Source: Nitrospirota bacterium (GTDB lineage Bacteria > Nitrospirota > JAOUDF01). Taken from it: a stretch of DNA of 53,412 nt. The stretch's first letter is position 1. Every line of letters starts with the position of its first letter. Under the pieces are notes generated by a model that was not told the origin of the DNA, did no database searches, and saw only the letters and a list, made by a program, of their open reading frames with translations. Positions 14,953 through 23,968 of the stretch are shown in pieces. Made by a program: the position numbers and the translations under genes. The stretch lies in NCBI GenBank assembly GCA_029859385.1, contig JAOUDF010000001.1:1-53412 (forward strand). The letters run 5' to 3'.

Positions 14953-17040
14953 ATGGCTGACACCGGCACTGCCGCACTGCCCTCGCTGAAAAGGGCCAAC
15001 TTCGACATCTATCTGGCATTTGCCGTGGTGGGAATTCTGCTGGTCATGCTTGTCCCGCTCCCGCCGCTGCTGCTGGACATCTTCCTCTCCATCTCGATTA
15101 CGCTCTCGCTGATCATCATCCTGGTCTCCATGTATGTGGTACGTCCGCTGGAGTTCTCGGTCTTCCCGTCGCTGCTTCTCATCGTGACCCTCTACCGGCT
15201 GGCCCTGAACGTGGCGTCCACCCGTCTTATCCTGCTGAAGGGTAATGAAGGGCCGTCGGCGGCGGGACACGTGATCCAGTCCTTCGGCCAGTTCGTGGTA
15301 GGGGGCGAGCTGGTGGTCGGGGCGATCATGTTCCTGATCCTCGTCGTTATCAACTTTGTGGTTATTACCAAGGGCGCGGGCCGTATCTCGGAAGTGGCGG
15401 CCCGCTTCACCCTCGACGCCATGCCCGGCAAGCAGATGGCCATTGACGCCGACCTTAACGCCGGCCTTATTTCCGACACCGAGGCCAGGAACCGCCGGAA
15501 GGAGATCGCCCGGGAGGCGGACTTCTACGGCGCCATGGACGGTGCCAGCAAGTTTGTGCGCGGCGATGCCATTGCGGCGGTGATCATCACCTTCATCAAC
15601 ATACTGGGCGGCCTTGCCATAGGCGTGCTGCAGAAGGGGATGGATATCGGGGCGGCGGCGCACACCTATACGCTGTTGACGGTGGGCGAAGGGCTGGTCG
15701 CCCAGATACCGGCGCTGATCGTGTCGACGGCGGCGGGTATGATCGTCACCCGGGCGGCCTCCGACTCCAATCTCGGCTCGGAGATCGCCAGGCAGGTGCT
15801 TGTCGACCCGCGGGTCTTGGCCTCGACGGCGGGGATTCTCACCTTCTTCGGCTTGATCCCCGGCCTTCCGCACCTCGCCTTTTTCTCGCTCGCGGCGGTG
15901 ACGGGCGGCGCGGCCTATATGATAACCCAGGCGAAAAAGACCGTCCCCGCCGAGGCGGAGGAGGTTGAAGCGGCGCCGGCCAAGCCTGAAGAACCGGAGG
16001 TGGTACATTCTCTCCTTGCCGTCGACGCGCTGGAGATAGAGGTGGGATACGGGCTTATCTCCCTGGTGGATACCAGCCAGGGCGGCGACCTGCTGGAGAG
16101 GATCAAGTCGATCCGCCGCCAGTGCGCCCTGGAGTTGGGTATCGTCATTCCGCCCATACGAATACGGGACAACCTGCAATTAAAGCCGAACCAGTACTCG
16201 ATCCTCATCAAGGGGGTAGAGGTGGCGGGCGGCGAGGTGATGCCCAATTACTATCTGGCCATGAACCCGGGTACTGCCGAGGGAAGGCTGGAAGGGGTGG
16301 AGACCAAGGAGCCTGCGTTCGGACTGCCGGCGGTATGGATCGACGAGCGGAGCAGGGAGCGGGCATCGGTGCTCGGCTATACGGTGGTTGACCCGTCGAC
16401 GGTAGCGGCGACGCACCTCACGGAGGTTATCAAGAGCAGTGCCGCCGACCTTCTCGGACGGCAGGATGTGCAGGGGCTTCTCGACAACCTGGCCAGGAAC
16501 TATCCGAAGGTGGTGGAGGAACTGGTACCGAACTACCTGACACTGGGCGGGGTCCAGAAGGTGCTCCAGAACCTGCTCCGCGAACGGGTGTCGATCCGCG
16601 ACCTCCTGAGCATCCTCGAGGCCCTGGCCGATGCCGCATCCTTCACCAAGGACCTCGACGCCCTTACGGAATACACGCGCCAGTCAATCGGACGGAGTAT
16701 CTGCAAGCAGTACCAGGGACCGGACGGCAAGATTTATCTCTTTACCTTCGACCCCGAACTGGAGGGTACCATCGGCGAGGCCATCCACTCGTCGGACCAG
16801 GGGTCTTACCTGGCCCTGGAGCCCAAGCTGGCACAGCGTATGATCAGGGCTTTATCGGCTGCGTCTGAAAATGCTGTTTCCGCGGGGCACCAACCAGTGC
16901 TATTATGTTCTCCACGGACAAGGCCCCATGTAAGGAGGCTTGTGGAGCGCTTCATCCCTGCGCTGGCGGTACTCTCTCACAGTGAGATACCCCAGAACAT
17001 AGATATAAACATAACGGAGGTGGTTGGTCTTGCAGATTAA
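14953..17040 (+). CDS. flhA: Flagellar type III export gate protein FlhA
   Basis: FlhA is the large export gate subunit; its cytoplasmic ring docks chaperone-substrate complexes. The protein has 695 residues, a standard length. About eight membrane segments occupy residues 20-320, with the conserved SRLILLKGNEGPSAAG-like loop, GRISEVAARFTLDAMPGKQM and EADFYGAMDGASKFVRGD signatures. The cytoplasmic domain runs from about 335 to the end. It follows flhB by 15 bp and its end overlaps flhF by 11 bp. I see no anomaly. Confidence 0.97.
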   Translation: MADTGTAALPSLKRANFDIYLAFAVVGILLVMLVPLPPLLLDIFLSISITLSLIIILVSMYVVRPLEFSVFPSLLLIVTLYRLALNVASTRLILLKGNEGPSAAGHVIQSFGQFVVGGELVVGAIMFLILVVINFVVITKGAGRISEVAARFTLDAMPGKQMAIDADLNAGLISDTEARNRRKEIAREADFYGAMDGASKFVRGDAIAAVIITFINILGGLAIGVLQKGMDIGAAAHTYTLLTVGEGLVAQIPALIVSTAAGMIVTRAASDSNLGSEIARQVLVDPRVLASTAGILTFFGLIPGLPHLAFFSLAAVTGGAAYMITQAKKTVPAEAEEVEAAPAKPEEPEVVHSLLAVDALEIEVGYGLISLVDTSQGGDLLERIKSIRRQCALELGIVIPPIRIRDNLQLKPNQYSILIKGVEVAGGEVMPNYYLAMNPGTAEGRLEGVETKEPAFGLPAVWIDERSRERASVLGYTVVDPSTVAATHLTEVIKSSAADLLGRQDVQGLLDNLARNYPKVVEELVPNYLTLGGVQKVLQNLLRERVSIRDLLSILEALADAASFTKDLDALTEYTRQSIGRSICKQYQGPDGKIYLFTFDPELEGTIGEAIHSSDQGSYLALEPKLAQRMIRALSAASENAVSAGHQPVLLCSPRTRPHVRRLVERFIPALAVLSHSEIPQNIDINITEVVGLAD

Positions 17041-18256
17041 GCGGTACGAAGTTGACAATATCCAGGAGGCAATGAAGCAGATCAAGGTGGAGATGGGGCC
17101 CGATGCGGTGATCCTCTCCACGAGGCGCGTCCGGCGGACGGGCGGCAAATACGGCCTGCTCGGGAAATCGGTCCTCGAGGTGGTGGCGGCTATTGACGGT
17201 ATTCCACCGGGACTGGCCGGTGATGGAGCAATTCCCGAGCCGGTCATGCGCGGTCAGACCGTGGATACCCGTATCCATGACGACCTCGACGACCTGCGTG
17301 ATGCCATCCGCAAGGCTGGTGCGGGCGGAAGGTCTGAGGAAAAAGGGGATAACGGCAAAAGCGGCGACGGGTTGAAGGTCTTCCAGAAGGATATTGCCGA
17401 GATCAAGGGGATTATCTATTCCATGGCGGCCCAGAACCGGATCAACCGGCTGTCGACGGGCAACGGTGTTCTCTTCAAGGTATTTGCCTATCTGAAGAAT
17501 GTGGACATGGAGGAGAGTCTCGCCCTGGACCTGGTGGAACGCTACGCCGCTACCGTGCCCGACACCGGTGCACTGGACGAGAAGTCAGCGGCTGCCGGGA
17601 TACGGGACCTGATCATCCAGGACCTGACCGACTGCACCGGAGAAGGGGATGGCGGCAATAACGCAAGGGTCGTTGCCCTCATTGGCCCTACCGGCGTGGG
17701 CAAGACGACTACCATTGCAAAGCTGGCGGCCAGGAGCGCCATCAAGGACAAGGAAAAGGTGGCGATGATCACCATCGACACCTACCGGATCGCCGCCGTG
17801 GAGCAGCTGAAGACCTATGCAAAGATCATCGGCGTGCCTGTCGAGGTTGTCCAGACCCCCGAGGAGCTGACCCGGGCGCTGAAAAAGCACAAGGCCATGG
17901 ACCGCATCTACATCGACACCATCGGACAGAGCCAGAAGGACCTCGAGCAGATGCAGGAGCTCAAAGGCTTTTTCAACCATCGGGACGAAGTGCGGATCAA
18001 CCTTGTCCTCTCCGCGACGACGAAGAACAAGGACATGATGAACATTATCGAGAACTTCGGCCAGGTCCCCTTCAACGGCATCATCTTCTCAAAGATCGAT
18101 GAAAGCAACGACTTCGGAACCCTCTACAACGGGCTGCTCTGGACCCGGCGTCCGATCTCCTTCCTTACCACCGGCCAGAATGTGCCGGACGACATCGAAA
18201 CAGGGAGTTGCGAGCGGGTCGCCGACTTGCTTCTGCGACAACTGGTGACACAATGA
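17030..18256 (+). CDS. flhF: Signal-recognition-particle-type GTPase FlhF
   Basis: FlhF fixes the position and number of flagella, mainly polar ones. I chose the TTG at 17030 because it gives MQIKRYEV, the usual FlhF opening, and lies 9 bp after the GGAGG at 17016-17020; a TTG at 17024 is too close to that site. The B domain (1 to about 205) is charged and poorly conserved. The NG domain follows with G1 GPTGVGKTTT (about 219-228), TIDTYRIAAVEQL, DTIG (in place of the more common DTAG) and SKIDE. It overlaps flhA by 11 bp and flhG by 4 bp. Confidence 0.94.
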   Translation: MQIKRYEVDNIQEAMKQIKVEMGPDAVILSTRRVRRTGGKYGLLGKSVLEVVAAIDGIPPGLAGDGAIPEPVMRGQTVDTRIHDDLDDLRDAIRKAGAGGRSEEKGDNGKSGDGLKVFQKDIAEIKGIIYSMAAQNRINRLSTGNGVLFKVFAYLKNVDMEESLALDLVERYAATVPDTGALDEKSAAAGIRDLIIQDLTDCTGEGDGGNNARVVALIGPTGVGKTTTIAKLAARSAIKDKEKVAMITIDTYRIAAVEQLKTYAKIIGVPVEVVQTPEELTRALKKHKAMDRIYIDTIGQSQKDLEQMQELKGFFNHRDEVRINLVLSATTKNKDMMNIIENFGQVPFNGIIFSKIDESNDFGTLYNGLLWTRRPISFLTTGQNVPDDIETGSCERVADLLLRQLVTQ

Positions 18257-19152
18257 CGCATGATCAGGCTTCCGACCTTCGGCGACTGGCGGAGCAGGCC
18301 TTCAGCCGGGAGAAGGCCCGTCCGGCCCGCGGCGCTTCATGCCGGATGATCGCCGTTACCAGCGGCAAGGGCGGCGTCGGCAAGTCTAATGTCATCCTCA
18401 ACACGGCCTGCGCCCTCTCGCAGCTGGGCAAGAAGGTGCTGGTGTTCGACGCCGATTTCGGTCTCGCCAACATCGACGTTCTGGCGGGGATTACGGTACG
18501 CTCTACCATCGCCAACGTGGTAAGCGGGGAGAGCAGCATCTCTGAAATCCTTGTCGACGGCCCCTTCGGGATAAAGATCGTGCCCGCCAGTTCAGGTCTG
18601 CAGGAAATGGCCGATATGTCCGTCAGTGACAGGGAATCGCTCATAGAGAGCATGTCGACCCTCGATTGGGACGGAGATTTTATCCTCATCGACACGGGCG
18701 CGGGGATCGCCGCTAATGTGGTCGATATCCTGCTGGCAGTCCCCGAGGTAATTGTGGTAACATTACCGGAGCCGACAGCAATTACCGATGCCTATGCCGT
18801 CATCAAGGTCCTGAGCCAGAAAGGGGCCGGCGCCAGAATAAGGCTGTTGGTGAACAGGGCCAATAACCCGCAGGAAGGGGCCGATACGTTTGACAGGCTT
18901 CAGCGGGTGGTAAAGCGGTTTCTCCCCATTGAGATAGAATATATGGGGTATGTGGCATCCGACGACCGCCTTGTCGAGGCGGTCATGCGGCAGACGCCCT
19001 TAATGGAGGCATTCCCACGGTCCGCGGCTGCCCACTGCTTCAATGACCTTGCCCGTAAAATAGCCAACCTTCCGGTGGAAGAGCGATCTACCGGCGGGTT
19101 CCAGCAGTTTTGGAGAAATTTTCTCAGAGGAAACGGAAAGGCCAGGCTCTGA
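18253..19152 (+). CDS. flhG: MinD-like ATPase FlhG (FleN)
   Basis: FlhG is a ParA/MinD-type ATPase that restrains flagellar number together with FlhF. The ATG at 18253 overlaps the flhF stop (ATGA) and gives 299 residues. A short N-terminal segment with ASDLRRLAEQA resembles the activating motif that stimulates FlhF GTPase. The deviant Walker A TSGKGGVGKS lies at 36-45, VFDADFGLANIDVL near 60-73 and LIDTGAG near 138-144. The C-terminus lacks an obvious strong amphipathic MinD helix but ends with an aromatic/basic stretch (FQQFWRNFLRG). Confidence 0.94.
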   Translation: MTHDQASDLRRLAEQAFSREKARPARGASCRMIAVTSGKGGVGKSNVILNTACALSQLGKKVLVFDADFGLANIDVLAGITVRSTIANVVSGESSISEILVDGPFGIKIVPASSGLQEMADMSVSDRESLIESMSTLDWDGDFILIDTGAGIAANVVDILLAVPEVIVVTLPEPTAITDAYAVIKVLSQKGAGARIRLLVNRANNPQEGADTFDRLQRVVKRFLPIEIEYMGYVASDDRLVEAVMRQTPLMEAFPRSAAAHCFNDLARKIANLPVEERSTGGFQQFWRNFLRGNGKARL

Positions 19153-19235
19153 CTTCCGCCGTCTCCGGCATCTCCGCGGAGGGTACCGGCAAAATTTGCC
19201 CGGCGGACCGGCCCTTTCCGGAAAGGAGACTCACA

Positions 19236-20084
19236 ATGGAAGTAGGATCCCCCAATATTCAGGATATTCTCTCAAAGGTCGGTGATCTGCCCGCCATGCC
19301 CCAGATTGCGGCAAAGGTGAGCGAGATGATCAGCGACCCCAATTCATCTCCCCGCTCAATGCAAACGGTCATTCAGGCCGATCCCGCCCTCTCCGCCAAG
19401 ATCCTCAAAATGGCCAATTCGGCCTTCTACGGCGGCAGAAAAAGCGCCACTATCGTCGAGGCGATCATGGTGCTGGGATACGAAACCCTCAAGACCCTGG
19501 TTATCGCCAGCTCCACGGAGGCAATTTTTGCCAAAGGGGGGCGGGCGTCGCTGAAAGAGACCCTTCTCTGGGAGCATTCACTGGGGTGTGCCCTGGGAGC
19601 GAGGTTGATCTCCGACAAGCTGAAATTCCCTGGAAAAGAAAAGGCTTTTCTCTGCGGACTTCTGCACGATATCGGCAAAACCATCCTCAGCCAGCGCATG
19701 CCGCAGGCCTACGACCAGATCATCCAGCGGGTATACGAAGAGGGTGTGGAGGGGGTGGCTCTGGAGCGCCAGGCCTTCGGTTTCGACCATACTGAGATCG
19801 GCATGGCCGTTGCCGCCAAGTGGAACTTCCCTTCGGAGCTCCAGGAGGCGATAAGGCTTCACCATGCCCCTGAAAATGCAACGGAAAACCCCACCCTGGC
19901 CGCTATAGTGGCCTTTTCCAATGCCCTCTGCATAAGGGCAGGGATAGGTCCGGAGAGCCGGGACGATCTGGGACCAATTGGAGAGAAGGCAATGGGGATT
20001 CTCCAGATTCAGGATGCCAACCTTGAGCTCTGGGTATTAGAATTGCAAGAAATATTGACAGAGCAGAAGATTTTCTTCAAATAG
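19236..20084 (+). CDS. HDOD-domain protein
   Basis: This 282-residue protein has a single HDOD domain (about 15-215): LPAMPQIAAKVSEMI, an ADPALSAKILKMANSAFYGG signature and FLCGLLHDIGKTIL. HDOD proteins are regulatory relatives of HD hydrolases, often tied to chemotaxis, c-di-GMP or motility. Most lack hydrolase activity, though this one retains an HD pair in HDIGK. The ATG at 19236 is chosen for its excellent GGAAAGGAG site; an in-frame start at 19110 would overlap flhG by 43 bp. It sits between flhG and fliA, a position that suggests motility control. Confidence 0.9.
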   Translation: MEVGSPNIQDILSKVGDLPAMPQIAAKVSEMISDPNSSPRSMQTVIQADPALSAKILKMANSAFYGGRKSATIVEAIMVLGYETLKTLVIASSTEAIFAKGGRASLKETLLWEHSLGCALGARLISDKLKFPGKEKAFLCGLLHDIGKTILSQRMPQAYDQIIQRVYEEGVEGVALERQAFGFDHTEIGMAVAAKWNFPSELQEAIRLHHAPENATENPTLAAIVAFSNALCIRAGIGPESRDDLGPIGEKAMGILQIQDANLELWVLELQEILTEQKIFFK

Positions 20085-20219
20085 CGCCGTTTTTCATGTA
20101 TTGACGGCCCTGCTCATGGACGAGGCAGATCTAAACATTATACCGGATAGCGGGCAAAAATTGCCGGTCACAGGATGGTGAAGATCATGGGAAAAAACCT
20201 CAGGACGGGAGGGCAGGAC

Positions 20220-20993
20220 ATGTTGGCCACTACACACCATACGGAAACTCATTACACATTCGATCCCGAACAGCGTGAGCGACTGATCCTGGAGCATGCT
20301 CCGATGATCAAGTATATCGCCAACAGGATCGCAGCCCGCCTTCCTTCCCATGTTGATGTGGACGACCTTATAAATTCAGGGGTTATCGGCCTGATCGACG
20401 CCCTCGAAAAATTCGACCCCAGCCGGGGGATAAAATTCAAGTCATATGCCGAATCCCGTATCCGGGGAGCCATTCTCGACAACCTCCGTTCGCTGGACTG
20501 GGTATCCCGTTCAGTGCGGCGCAAGTCGAGGCTGCTCGAACAGACCTTCTCGGAGCTGGAAAAAAAGCTCGGCAGGCCTGCCACTGAAGAAGAGGTGGCC
20601 GAGGTTATGGGGGTGGAGCTCGAGGAGCTTCTCAAGATTATGGGTGAGGTCAATAGTGTCTCCCTCGTTTATCTCGACGAGGTGCTCAACGACGACTCCG
20701 GCGACAAGGAGCAGACCCTCGCTGAATATCTCAGTAATCCCGACGAGGAAGACCCCTATTCGCTTCTGGCGACGCAGGAGATAAAGGAATCTCTCGTGGA
20801 GGGTATCGACGCCCTGCCCGAGAAGGAGCGGCTTGTTCTTTCGCTCTATTACTATGAGGAGCTGACGATGAAGGAGATCGGCAAGGTGCTTGACGTGACC
20901 GAGTCGCGGGTCTCCCAGCTCCATACCCAGGCGATTCTTCGGTTGAGAGGCAAGCTCTCGCCTGCTTTCGGGGAGACGCCCGGAGAAAAGTAG
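20220..20993 (+). CDS. fliA: Flagellar sigma factor sigma-28 (FliA)
   Basis: FliA directs RNA polymerase to late flagellar promoters such as those at 7816 and 10309. From the ATG at 20220 (GGGAGGGC upstream) the protein has 257 residues, the family length; ATGs at 20175 and 20187 are alternatives. Sigma region 2 is clear (DVDDLINSGVIGLIDALEKF, then AESRIRGAILDNLRSLDWVS). Region 3 (LEKKLGRPATEEEVAEVMG) and region 4 (LYYYEELTMKEIGKVLDVTE and SRVSQLHTQA) follow. A 135-bp gap from the HDOD gene to this ATG shows no convincing promoter. Confidence 0.95.
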   Translation: MLATTHHTETHYTFDPEQRERLILEHAPMIKYIANRIAARLPSHVDVDDLINSGVIGLIDALEKFDPSRGIKFKSYAESRIRGAILDNLRSLDWVSRSVRRKSRLLEQTFSELEKKLGRPATEEEVAEVMGVELEELLKIMGEVNSVSLVYLDEVLNDDSGDKEQTLAEYLSNPDEEDPYSLLATQEIKESLVEGIDALPEKERLVLSLYYYEELTMKEIGKVLDVTESRVSQLHTQAILRLRGKLSPAFGETPGEK

Positions 20994-20997
20994 TGCC

Positions 20998-21321
20998 ATG
21001 ATAAACCCGATTGACCCTTTTGTTCTGGCCGGACAGATAGCCGCCAGCGAGAAGGTGCAGGAAATGCACCAGCATCAGGCTGCGGTTCAGCAAAAGAACC
21101 TTGCGCAGCAGGTCAAGGAGGATGCCAGCCATAAGCAGGCAAGCGTTTCCGCCAAGACCCCCGCGGAAGAGATCGTAGTGAAAGATGAAGCCGGCAAGCA
21201 TGACAAGGACAAGCGTTCCCACCACGGGGATCATGGCGGTCATGATGAGGATAAAGGCAATAAGGCCTCGGCGGACATCCCCGAAGTGGAAGAGGGTAGG
21301 ATCATCGATATAAAAATCTAG
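20998..21321 (+). CDS. Small hypothetical protein of the flagellar operon
   Basis: This 107-residue protein has no domain I can name. It starts MINPIDPFVLAGQIAASEKV, contains a Gln/Lys-rich middle, then a strongly charged His/Asp/Lys/Gly segment (HDKDKRSHHGDHGGHDEDKG) and ends in a hydrophobic VEEGRIIDIKI. There is no signal peptide or membrane segment. It begins 4 bp after fliA and ends 11 bp before the next gene, so it is in the same operon. The His/Asp-rich stretch could bind metal, but that is speculation. Confidence 0.75.
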   Translation: MINPIDPFVLAGQIAASEKVQEMHQHQAAVQQKNLAQQVKEDASHKQASVSAKTPAEEIVVKDEAGKHDKDKRSHHGDHGGHDEDKGNKASADIPEVEEGRIIDIKI

Positions 21322-21332
21322 GCGATACGACT

Positions 21333-21824
21333 ATGCTCAATCTCTCGACGGAATCTATAGTTATCATTGTATCTTTCCTGGTCAACCTGGCGGTCATCGC
21401 CATGCTTGTGCTCCATGTGGCAAGGGATGGCAAGATAAGCAGGTTTGAAAAACAGGGAAAGCTTGACGAGGAGGGTCTCAAGTCGCTGGTGGCCCATCTG
21501 GAAGACCTGATAATAGAATGTGAACGGGTCTCCAAGGATATGTGCGACCGCCTTTCCGGCAAGGAGGCAGATTGCAAGGACCTTCTCCGGCGCATGGAGC
21601 TGAAGAAAGAAGCAATTATTGCCCAGTATGCAGGGCTTCGTAATCGGGCCTCTCTGGGGAACAATGATAATATGGATATGCTCTTCGATGAGGAAGTCGA
21701 AATCAGCGATGCGGAAAGGGTCAGAACCCTCGCCGAGTCGGGTCTTTCTCAGGCGGAAATTGCGCATCGATTGCAGATACCGGCGGGAGAAGTGAAGCTT
21801 ATGCTCAGTCTGCAACAGCAGTGA
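21333..21824 (+). CDS. Membrane-anchored DUF2802-like protein with C-terminal HTH
   Basis: The 163-residue protein has one N-terminal membrane segment (about 7-29, IVIIVSFLVNLAVIAMLVLH). A charged coiled region follows (about 35-100, with four Cys). The C-terminal helix-turn-helix-like segment (about 125-158) includes ERVRTLAESGLSQAEIAHRL. This layout matches DUF2802 proteins found near fliA and motility genes in proteobacteria. The HTH resembles those of regulators, but membrane anchoring makes ordinary transcription control uncertain. Function unknown. Confidence 0.75.
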   Translation: MLNLSTESIVIIVSFLVNLAVIAMLVLHVARDGKISRFEKQGKLDEEGLKSLVAHLEDLIIECERVSKDMCDRLSGKEADCKDLLRRMELKKEAIIAQYAGLRNRASLGNNDNMDMLFDEEVEISDAERVRTLAESGLSQAEIAHRLQIPAGEVKLMLSLQQQ

Positions 21825-21848
21825 ATCTCTGCGATCTCTGAATAATAG

Positions 21849-22904
21849 ATGCGGCTTATACGACTCTCCAACCTAAAAACCGGCATGATTGCCGGATCAA
21901 ACCAGTATGACAGCGCGGGTAACTGTATCCTGCGATGCGGTCAGACTATCGGAAAATCCCACCAGAAAAAACTCGCCGAACTCGGACTGGCTGAGATATA
22001 TGTCAAGAAGAAAAATGACGAGGACCGTCATGACAATATTTTCAGCGACGACCTCTATGGAGAGGCCCAGGGTATTTTCGGGGAGGTTGCCCAGGGGATA
22101 CTCTCTCATGCCCATGGCGAACGGATCGATGCCTCCCTTGAAAAAATAGAAGGCATTGTCGGGAAGTTTGCTGATGCACTTCAGGCGAACGGCAAAACCT
22201 TTATCTCCTATCTCCCTCAAAACCCTGCCCGTGATTACTTGTCCTTCCACAGCATCAATGTCTGCCTTTATTCATTACTGGCAGGCATGGAGCTTGGCTT
22301 AGACCGTGAAGAGCTCATCGGCATGGGGGTTGGCGCCTTTCTTCATGACATCGGGCTCGTGTTTCTGGAGCAGGAGCTCTATTCCAGGGAGGATGAGTTT
22401 GCCCGGCAGGAAATAATGGAGCACTCCTGGCGCGGATATGAGTTGTTCAAGCGCAGTTCGCGTATGCGGCTGGAGTCGCTCTATGTGATCCTCCAGCACC
22501 ATGAAAGGTTTGACGGGAGTGGATACCCCCAGGGGCTTCAGGGGACTGCGATACCCGAGGTATGCCGGGTTGTCGCCGTCGCCGACTGTTACGACGCTCT
22601 CACGACGAGCCGCTGTTACCGCCCTCGGGTTTTGCCGTCGGAGGCGGTGCAGTATGTCCGGAATTCGGCGGCCGCCGGTTTTGACCAGACAGTAACCGCG
22701 GCGTTGTTCAGAAATATCTCTCTCTATCCCGTAGGGCTCCATGTTACCTTGAATAACGGTGCCTCGGGATATGTGGTATCGGCCAATCCCGGTCACCCGT
22801 CGAGGCCGGTAGTCAGGGTGGGTACGGAGAGAAAGTTTGTTGAGTACGATTTGAGTCGGGAATATGCGCTCTTCATCGAGCGTGCGGAGGTGGACGGAGA
22901 ATGA
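21849..22904 (+). CDS. HD-GYP domain c-di-GMP phosphodiesterase, first of a tandem pair
   Basis: This 351-residue protein has an N-terminal segment (about 1-125, MRLIRLSNLKTGMIAGSNQY) common in HD-GYP proteins and the HD-GYP domain (about 130-290). Metal and catalytic residues are present: His in SFHSINV, the HD pair in FLHDIG, MEHSWRG, HHE and DGSGYPQGL. The HDIGK lysine is Leu here. A C-terminal extension (about 295-351) follows. HD-GYP enzymes degrade cyclic di-GMP, which controls motility. It shares length and layout with the next gene and overlaps it by 4 bp, so the pair probably arose by duplication. Confidence 0.9.
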   Translation: MRLIRLSNLKTGMIAGSNQYDSAGNCILRCGQTIGKSHQKKLAELGLAEIYVKKKNDEDRHDNIFSDDLYGEAQGIFGEVAQGILSHAHGERIDASLEKIEGIVGKFADALQANGKTFISYLPQNPARDYLSFHSINVCLYSLLAGMELGLDREELIGMGVGAFLHDIGLVFLEQELYSREDEFARQEIMEHSWRGYELFKRSSRMRLESLYVILQHHERFDGSGYPQGLQGTAIPEVCRVVAVADCYDALTTSRCYRPRVLPSEAVQYVRNSAAAGFDQTVTAALFRNISLYPVGLHVTLNNGASGYVVSANPGHPSRPVVRVGTERKFVEYDLSREYALFIERAEVDGE

Positions 22905-23956
22905 TCCGGTTTGTGCGGACATGCCATATACAGGAAGGGGATATGCTGGCACTGCCGGTGGAGAGTGCTTCCGGCACTATTTTGCTCGCCCCGGGCGTGG
23001 AGCTGAATGCGTACTACGTTGAGCGCCTCGAATCGATGGGCTTCTTCGAGGTCTATGTCACCGACGGCGATATCCCTGATCTGAACGAATATCAGATAGT
23101 CAGTCCGGAAACCCGTCGACTCATGCTTTCCCTGAGCAGAAGGGTCTACGACGGATTTCAGAAAACCTCTCATCGGAAGGTTTTCAGTTTTCGCGAGTCG
23201 GAACTGGAACGGGCCATGGAAAGGCTCCTGGCCGAGGTGAAGAAAAACCGGCGCAAGGTGGTCGGTTTCGCTGACGTGAAGTCGGTCGACGAATATATTT
23301 ATCACCATGCGGTCAACGTCAGCATTTACGCCCTCCTGGTCGGGTTGGAGTTGAAATATACCCACGATATGCTGATAGACCTGGGGATAGGCGCAATGCT
23401 TCTCGATGTAGGGAAGATGCTCATGTCCAGATACCTCCTCGAGAAAAAGGAGTTTTACACGTCGGAAGAATACGGCGAAATGAAGGAGCATACCTCACGG
23501 GGCTTTGACTTCCTGAGCGGAAACAGGTCGCTCAAGGCATCGGTTATCACTTTGCAGCACCACGAGCGTATTGACGGGTCCGGCTACCCCCGAGGGCTGA
23601 CGGGGGACCGTATCCATAATTACGCCAAGATCGTGGGCATCGCCGATGTCTATGACGCCCTCACCTCAAACACGACCTTCAGGAAGAGAATCCTCCCGTG
23701 CAAAGCGGTGGAATACCTGCAGAATGAAGGTCGCGACCAGTTTGACCCACTCCTGCTTAAGCACTTTACAAGCCATATTGCCCTTTATCCCATAGGGGTG
23801 CAGGTTGAACTGAGCAACGGAGCTGAAGGTGTGGTCACCGGTTATGCGAAAGAGGACGGCAGGACCATTGTCACCCTTGTAGGAGAACACGCCGCCATGG
23901 GGGCGATCACGCTGGATGAACAACGAAGGATATTTATCCGTAACGTCAAATGGTGA
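22901..23956 (+). CDS. HD-GYP domain protein with degenerate HD dyad, second of the pair
   Basis: The protein is exactly as long (351 residues) as its upstream neighbour and has the same layout. The GYP signature HHERIDGSGYPRGL, KEHTSRG and ADVYDALTS are intact. In the HD motif, however, the His is replaced by Leu: GAMLLDVGK in place of LLHDIGK (codon CTC near 23401). That His binds the metal centre in active enzymes, so catalysis is doubtful and a c-di-GMP-sensing or partner role is plausible. A single-base error in the assembly would produce the same result, since CAC to CTC is one change. Confidence 0.88.
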   Translation: MIRFVRTCHIQEGDMLALPVESASGTILLAPGVELNAYYVERLESMGFFEVYVTDGDIPDLNEYQIVSPETRRLMLSLSRRVYDGFQKTSHRKVFSFRESELERAMERLLAEVKKNRRKVVGFADVKSVDEYIYHHAVNVSIYALLVGLELKYTHDMLIDLGIGAMLLDVGKMLMSRYLLEKKEFYTSEEYGEMKEHTSRGFDFLSGNRSLKASVITLQHHERIDGSGYPRGLTGDRIHNYAKIVGIADVYDALTSNTTFRKRILPCKAVEYLQNEGRDQFDPLLLKHFTSHIALYPIGVQVELSNGAEGVVTGYAKEDGRTIVTLVGEHAAMGAITLDEQRRIFIRNVKW

Positions 23957-23968
23957 GAGGAAGTGCCC

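Noticed and set aside
13771..16179. Long minus-strand open frame of 802 codons opposite flhB and flhA
   Set aside because: It lies antisense to two certain genes, and its His/Arg/Asp-rich low-complexity translation is the usual shadow of GC-rich coding DNA.
20085..20219. Promoter for fliA in the gap after the HDOD gene
   Set aside because: I could not find a convincing sigma-70, sigma-54 or sigma-28 pair; a GCCGT/ACGGC dyad alone is not evidence.
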